From Deltaproteobacteria bacterium RBG_16_54_18 (lineage in GTDB: Bacteria; Desulfobacterota; B13-G15; RBG-16-54-18): a DNA stretch of 10,213 bases. Location: positions 1 through 10,213 of the forward strand of contig MGQT01000067.1 of assembly GCA_001797935.1 (NCBI GenBank), in the 5' to 3' direction. Of the stretch, positions 6,342 to 10,213 are shown piece by piece (within the stretch, counting starts at the first letter, position 1; every line of letters starts with the position of its first letter). The notes under the pieces were generated by a model that was not told where the DNA came from, did not search any database, and was given only the letters and a program-made list of their open reading frames with translations. The position numbers were made by a program, and so were the translations under genes.

Positions 6342-7352
6342 TTATTGCCACACCCCGCTGATCGGCGTGCCACAGTAAGGGCATGCCCCTGTTTTTAAGT
6401 TATTTTCCGCTATCCGGTAACCTCGCCGCCTGATAAGCAGCTTGTGACAATGGTAGCACGAGGTATTTTCTCCCTCATCTCCGGGGATGTTGCCCGAGTA
6501 AACGTAGTGAAGTCCCTCTTCCATCCCGATTTTCCGGGCCCGACTGATGATCTCTGGCGCCGTGCGCGGCTTGTCCAGCATCTGGTAGGTCGGGTAAAAG
6601 GCGCTGATGTGCCAGGGTATGTCCGGAGAGACAGAGACGAGAAAACGAGCGGTATCCCGCAACGAATCCACGCCGTCGTTCAAGGTGGGTATGAGCAAGG
6701 TCGTGACCTCCACCCAAATCCCTGCGGTATGCATGGCGGCAATCATATCCAGGACCGGTTGCAAGCGTGCGCCGCATATCTTTTTATAGAATTCTTCCGA
6801 AAAGGCCTTGAGGTCCACGTTGGCACCATCGAGATAGGGGGTGACCATCGCGAGGGCCTCCGCGGTCATATAGCCATTGGTGACGAAATTGTTCTTGATC
6901 CCTTTTTGCCGGGCGATTACGGCCGTGTCGTAGGCGTACTCAAAGAAGATCGTCGGTTCGGTATAGGTATAGGAAATACTGGCACAATTGTTTTGCAGGG
7001 CCAGGGAGACGATCTCGTCCGCGGAGACGCGCTTCCCCGGGATCTCGCTCGTCTCGCGGGGCATCTGTGAGATCTCATAGTTCTGGCAGTGCAGACAATG
7101 AAAGTTACACCCCATGGTGGCGACGGAAAAGGCCGTGCTTCCCGGCAAAAAGTGGAAGAAGGGTTTTTTTTCAATAGGGTCCACGTTGGCCGAGATGAGT
7201 TTTTCATACACCAACGTGTAGAGGATGCCGTCCTTGTTTTCCCTCACATTGCAGATCCCCCGCTTGCCCGCGGCTATAAGGCAGCGATGACTGCACAGAA
7301 AACAACGGACCTTCGTCCCCTCTTGTTTTTCATAGAGGTACGCCTCTTTCAT
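6342..7352 (-). CDS. amrS: AmmeMemoRadiSam-system radical SAM enzyme
   Basis: This 336 aa protein belongs to the pyruvate formate-lyase-activase-like radical SAM family that usually accompanies AMMECR1 and Memo genes. The radical SAM cluster motif is CNFHCLHC (C82, C86, C89; CX3CX2C). The N-terminus has VRCFLCSHRCLI..GKRGICNVREN (C17, C20, C24, C34), and the C-terminus has two CxxC pairs (C299/C302 and C324/C327) ending in CPYCGTPISGVW. Both regions are characteristic of the family. It should bind a 4Fe-4S cluster and cleave S-adenosylmethionine; the substrate of the family is not established. I prefer the ATG at 7352, because GGGGA lies 5 bases upstream and family members start near the 'EA.lYEK' segment. 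An ATG at 7373 is the alternative. It is the first gene of a minus-strand operon with the ParA-like ATPase. No AMMECR1 or Memo gene is visible in the window. Confidence 0.88.
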   Translation of the reverse strand: MKEAYLYEKQEGTKVRCFLCSHRCLIAAGKRGICNVRENKDGILYTLVYEKLISANVDPIEKKPFFHFLPGSTAFSVATMGCNFHCLHCQNYEISQMPRETSEIPGKRVSADEIVSLALQNNCASISYTYTEPTIFFEYAYDTAVIARQKGIKNNFVTNGYMTAEALAMVTPYLDGANVDLKAFSEEFYKKICGARLQPVLDMIAAMHTAGIWVEVTTLLIPTLNDGVDSLRDTARFLVSVSPDIPWHISAFYPTYQMLDKPRTAPEIISRARKIGMEEGLHYVYSGNIPGDEGENTSCYHCHKLLIRRRGYRIAENNLKTGACPYCGTPISGVWQ

Positions 7353-7420
7353 CCTTTTCCCCGGAGGTGCCATGCTACCATATCCGGCGGTGATTATCCA
7401 CCAGAGATTACCGTTGCTCC

Positions 7421-7448
7421 TTGAGCCTTGCAAATCCGTTCATATTTT
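7421..7448 (+). promoter_or_regulatory. Weak candidate promoter for the mazG operon
   Basis: The 126-base gap between the divergent amrS and mazG starts must hold promoters for both. On the plus strand TTGAGC (7421-7426), 16 bases, TATTTT (7443-7448) is the best pair I see. Overlapping it, TTGCAA (7428-7433) is a palindrome that reads as a 4/6 -35 box on both strands, with poor -10 partners. None is convincing alone. Confidence 0.25.
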
Positions 7449-7478
7449 CGTACCCTGAAGATGGAGGGATGCACCGCG

Positions 7479-8255
7479 ATGGCAGATAAGGGATTTAATG
7501 ACCTCATAGCGATCATGGCCCGCCTGCGGGGGGCGAATGGGTGTCCCTGGGACCGCCGCCAGACAAAGGATGATCTTAAGCCCTTCCTCATCGAGGAGAC
7601 GTACGAGATCGTGGAGGCGCTCGATAAGCGCGATGCGCAAGGGCTCAGGGAAGAGTTAGGGGACCTCCTTTTTCATATCATCTTTATGGCCCGCATTGCC
7701 GAAGAGGAGGGGGCCTTCACTATCAATGACGTCATTCAAGGGATCGCCGAAAAAATGGTCCGCCGTCACCCGCATGTCTTTGGGGATGCCTCGGTTTCCG
7801 GTCCCTGCGAGGTCGAGGCCAACTGGGCAAAACTCAAGGCCGCGGAAAAACCGCGCGCGTCTTTGATGGCGGGTCTCCCCCTGCAACTGCCTGCCCTCAT
7901 GCGGGCCTACCGCCTGACACAACGGGCCGCGCACGTCGGGTTCGATTGGGAGGATAAAGATCAGGTCTGGGAGAAGCTGGAGGAGGAGTTACAGGAGTTT
8001 CAGGAGGCATTACGGGAGGACAAAAAAGAGGCGCTGCGGGAAGAATTGGGGGATATTCTCTTCACCCTGGTTAACATGGCCCGTTTTATAGACGTGGACC
8101 CCGAGGATGCCTTGCGCCGGGTCACGAATAAGTTCGCTCAGCGCTTCACCTTCATCGAGCAAAGGCTGCGCGCGCGAGGGAAGGAACTTCAGGAGGCGTC
8201 CCTGGCCGAGATGGATGCCCTGTGGGAGGAGAGCAAGGAGGGAACGGGGGGATAG
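7479..8255 (+). CDS. mazG: Nucleoside triphosphate pyrophosphohydrolase MazG
   Basis: This 258 aa cytoplasmic enzyme hydrolyses NTPs and dNTPs to monophosphate and pyrophosphate, clearing abnormal nucleotides. It has the two tandem all-alpha MazG domains of the E. coli type (263 aa). Domain 1 carries RGANGCPWDRRQT (17-29) and the metal motif EETYE (E39, E40, E43) with EELGD (E59, D62). The family segment RRHPHVFGD is at 95-103. Domain 2 starts at about VGFDW (153) and repeats the motif as LEEELQE (E169, E170, E173) and EELGD (E189, D192). The ATG at 7479 has GGAGGG 10 bases upstream; an ATG at 7461 lacks a good ribosome site. It heads a plus-strand operon and ends 1 base before rsmI. Confidence 0.95.
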   Translation: MADKGFNDLIAIMARLRGANGCPWDRRQTKDDLKPFLIEETYEIVEALDKRDAQGLREELGDLLFHIIFMARIAEEEGAFTINDVIQGIAEKMVRRHPHVFGDASVSGPCEVEANWAKLKAAEKPRASLMAGLPLQLPALMRAYRLTQRAAHVGFDWEDKDQVWEKLEEELQEFQEALREDKKEALREELGDILFTLVNMARFIDVDPEDALRRVTNKFAQRFTFIEQRLRARGKELQEASLAEMDALWEESKEGTGG

Positions 8256-8256
8256 G

Positions 8257-8958
8257 GTGCTTGAACAGCGAAAAGGAACGGGAAGGCTCTACCTGGTCGC
8301 TACGCCGATTGGCAACCAGGAGGATATTACCCTGCGAGGTATCAAGGTCCTGCGCAACGTGGATCTGATCGCGGCCGAGGATACGAGAAGGGCCAAGCGA
8401 TTGCTGGCGCGGTATCGGATCCGTGCCCCCCTGACGAGTTTCTTCGAGCATAACGAGCCGGTAAAAAAGGAGGCTCTTATTAAAAGGATGATTGCCGGTG
8501 AGGACATCGCCTTGATCTCCGATGCCGGCACGCCCGGCATCTCCGACCCCGGCTTTCCCCTAATCAGACAGGCCATTGAAGAGGGGATCGAGGTGATTCC
8601 TATACCCGGCCCTTCCGCCCATGTGGCAGCCCTCATCCTGTCCGGACTCCCGACGGATTCTTTTCACTTCTTCGGTTTTCTCCCCCCCAAAGGTGCCAAG
8701 CGCAACAAACGCCTCGACGAGATCAGGGAATTGCGCGGGACCATCGTGCTCTACGAGGCCCCCCACCGCCTCCTGCGCACGCTACACGATCTACAGGAGC
8801 ACTGCGGGGAGCGGCAAGTCGTCGTGGCCAGGGAGTTGACCAAGACGTACGAAGAGGTAATCAGGGGGGAGATCGGGAAGGTATTGATGGAAGTGCACGG
8901 GAAGAAGATCAGGGGAGAGATCACCCTGGTGCTCGCCGGGAAAGGGAGAGGCACGTGA
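8257..8958 (+). CDS. rsmI: 16S rRNA (cytidine(1402)-2'-O)-methyltransferase RsmI, short form
   Basis: The product uses S-adenosylmethionine to methylate the 2'-OH of C1402 in the 16S rRNA decoding centre. The 233 aa sequence shows the tetrapyrrole-methylase fold signatures of RsmI: LYLVATPIGNQEDIT near the start, LIAAEDTRR, SDAGTPGISDPG (88-99), IPIPGPSAHVAAL, FFGFLPPKG, LYEAPHRLL, VVARELTKTYEE, and a final RGEITLVLAG. E. coli RsmI is 286 aa. The present protein stops just after the methyltransferase domain, so the C-terminal helical tail of about 50 residues is missing. GTG at 8257 is the first in-frame start after the mazG stop, with a GGGGGG run 6 bases upstream and AAGGAGGG a little further. 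Its stop shares GTGA with the next gene, so the three plus-strand genes appear to be co-transcribed. Confidence 0.93.
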   Translation: MLEQRKGTGRLYLVATPIGNQEDITLRGIKVLRNVDLIAAEDTRRAKRLLARYRIRAPLTSFFEHNEPVKKEALIKRMIAGEDIALISDAGTPGISDPGFPLIRQAIEEGIEVIPIPGPSAHVAALILSGLPTDSFHFFGFLPPKGAKRNKRLDEIRELRGTIVLYEAPHRLLRTLHDLQEHCGERQVVVARELTKTYEEVIRGEIGKVLMEVHGKKIRGEITLVLAGKGRGT

Positions 8959-10213
8959 GGGCAATACGGGCGACCTGTGCCGTGATCCTCATGGGGATGG
9001 GGGTACTGCTCGCCCAGATCATTCTGCTGCGCGAGCTCATGGCGGTCTTCTCCGGCAATGAGCTTACCGCCGGTATTATGCTCGCGGCCTGGCTCCTCTG
9101 GACCGCCGCGGGGAGCGCCTTGCTGGGCAAATACGCCGATCGCATCAGAGGCAAACCTTTCTTCTTTGCCTTGGTACAGCTTCTCCTCGCCGGTATTCTT
9201 CCCGCCACGTTCCTCCTCGTGCGCGCCCTGCGCCCCCTGCTCGGAGTACCGGCAGGGGAGATCGCTTCCCTGCCGCACATGGTCATCGGTATCTTTTTGC
9301 TCCTCATCCCCTTTTGCCTGCTCTCGGGCCTGCTCTTTTCCGTGGGGTGCGGTCTCCTGGCGGAGATCGCCGGGCCCGCACAAAGACACGAGGCGCGCAC
9401 GGTGGCGCGGGTCTTTGCCTACGAGGCCCTGGGGGCGGGGATAGGGGGGACACTTTTCAGTTATCTCCTCATCCATATCTTTAATCCATGGCAGGTCTGC
9501 CTGCTCATTGCCGTCCTTATGGCCTTTGCTTCTTTGCTCCTTACAAGGAGGTTGCTGTTCGTGGCCTCCCTGGGGATATGCCTTATGATTGCTACCCTGG
9601 CCTTGACGGGGCAACGCCTTGACCGCATCTCACACGGATGGGGGTGGCGGGGGTATAACGTAGTCGCCAGCAAAGACACCATATACGGCACCATCACCGT
9701 CATCTCTGATGGGCAGCAGCAAAGCTTTTTTGAGAACGGGATGTTGGCGTTTACCCACCCCGATCCACAGACGGCCGAAGAGGCAACCCACTTCGCCCTG
9801 TTGGAGCATCCGCGGCCCCAAGAACTCTTGGTGATCGGCGGCGGGGTCGGCGGTCTGATCGGTGAGGCATTACAACACCCCTCCCTGCGCCACGTGGATT
9901 ATGTAGAGTTGAATCCCTCCGTGATCTCCCTGGGAAGGGCATTGCTTCCCCCGGCAGCGACCAGTGCCTTGGATGACCCTCGGGTGAAAATCATCCCCAT
10001 TGACGGGCGCAGGTTTGTCCGGCACGCAAGGCAGCAGTACGATGTGATCATCCTCCACCTCCCCGATCCAACCACGGCGCAGCTCAACCGCTGTTACACG
10101 CGGGAATTCTTTGCGGAGGTGAAGGAGATACTCCGTGAGGGGGGGGTCTTTGCCTTTTCCGTCCATTCTTCGGAGAACGTCATCGGACAGACCCTGGGAC
10201 AATTCTTGCGTTC
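8955..10213 (+). CDS. Membrane-fused spermidine synthase-like protein, C-terminus cut by window edge
   Basis: There is an open frame from GTG 8955 to the window edge, 419 residues and incomplete. Residues about 5-210 form some six hydrophobic segments, including AQIILLRELMAVFSGNEL and WLLWTAAGSALLGKYADR, typical of the 'fused MFS/spermidine synthase' family. Residues about 235-419 form a Rossmann methyltransferase-like domain resembling SpeE: FFENGMLAFTHPD, LLVIGGGVGG (295-300 for the Gly motif), YVELNP (E318), a DGRRF motif (D350) and YDVIILHLPDP (362-372). The position of the catalytic Asp in the SpeE 'D-x-x-D-P' motif is His368, and the YHE segment before the Gly motif is not kept. Genuine spermidine synthesis is therefore doubtful. 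GTG was chosen for its GTGA overlap with rsmI and GGGAG 6 bases upstream. Role unknown; the nucleotide-binding part probably binds SAM or decarboxylated SAM. Confidence 0.85.
   Translation, partial: MRAIRATCAVILMGMGVLLAQIILLRELMAVFSGNELTAGIMLAAWLLWTAAGSALLGKYADRIRGKPFFFALVQLLLAGILPATFLLVRALRPLLGVPAGEIASLPHMVIGIFLLLIPFCLLSGLLFSVGCGLLAEIAGPAQRHEARTVARVFAYEALGAGIGGTLFSYLLIHIFNPWQVCLLIAVLMAFASLLLTRRLLFVASLGICLMIATLALTGQRLDRISHGWGWRGYNVVASKDTIYGTITVISDGQQQSFFENGMLAFTHPDPQTAEEATHFALLEHPRPQELLVIGGGVGGLIGEALQHPSLRHVDYVELNPSVISLGRALLPPAATSALDDPRVKIIPIDGRRFVRHARQQYDVIILHLPDPTTAQLNRCYTREFFAEVKEILREGGVFAFSVHSSENVIGQTLGQFLR

Noticed and set aside
8751..9614. Long minus-strand open frame (287 codons) opposite rsmI and the membrane protein gene
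   Set aside because: The translation is rich in Gln, Gly, Glu, Lys and His with no domain. The plus-strand frame there gives a recognisable membrane plus Rossmann protein. It is a mirror of GC-rich coding sequence.

Overview
The window looks like chromosomal DNA of a Gram-negative bacterium. The best guess is an anaerobe of the Desulfobacterota (former Deltaproteobacteria). This rests on the gene set: a radical SAM enzyme of the AmmeMemoRadiSam type, a ParA/MinD-like ATPase paired with a J-like/RodZ-type HTH protein, and a membrane-fused spermidine synthase-like protein. The assignment is inference. I see no tRNA, rRNA, CRISPR array, insertion sequence or phage gene.

Layout: (1) Positions 1-3521, minus strand, hold a tightly packed envelope-sugar operon. 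It reads leftward: an ArnT-like GT83 glycosyltransferase (1815-3521), a second ArnT-like glycosyltransferase (202-1812), and the start of a DegT/DnrJ/EryC1-type PLP aminotransferase cut by the window edge. Junctions overlap or lie within a few bases. (2) Positions 3522-3740 are a divergent regulatory region with a near-consensus sigma70 promoter on each strand. (3) Positions 3741-4727, plus strand, encode a long-chain polyprenyl diphosphate synthase (IspB type). (4) Positions 4790-7352, minus strand, form a three-gene operon: radical SAM enzyme AmrS, ParA/MinD-like ATPase, J-like/HTH protein. The last two overlap by 16 bases. (5) Positions 7479-10213, plus strand, hold mazG, rsmI and a membrane protein with a spermidine synthase-like domain that runs off the right edge. 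These are separated by 1 base and then overlap by 4.

How the genes may work together: the left operon probably makes and transfers a sugar, perhaps an amino sugar, from a polyprenyl-phosphate carrier to an envelope acceptor, by analogy with arnT/arnB. The polyprenyl synthase more likely makes the quinone side chain. mazG (NTP clean-up) and rsmI (16S rRNA methylation) are housekeeping genes. The functions of the AmrS operon and of the spermidine synthase-like protein are not established.

Nothing here is clearly a wholly new system. The most interesting points are an ArnT-like enzyme that has lost two usually conserved acidic positions, a J-like domain without HPD fused to an HTH and coupled to a ParA-type ATPase, an orphan AmrS, and a spermidine synthase-like domain with His in place of the catalytic Asp.
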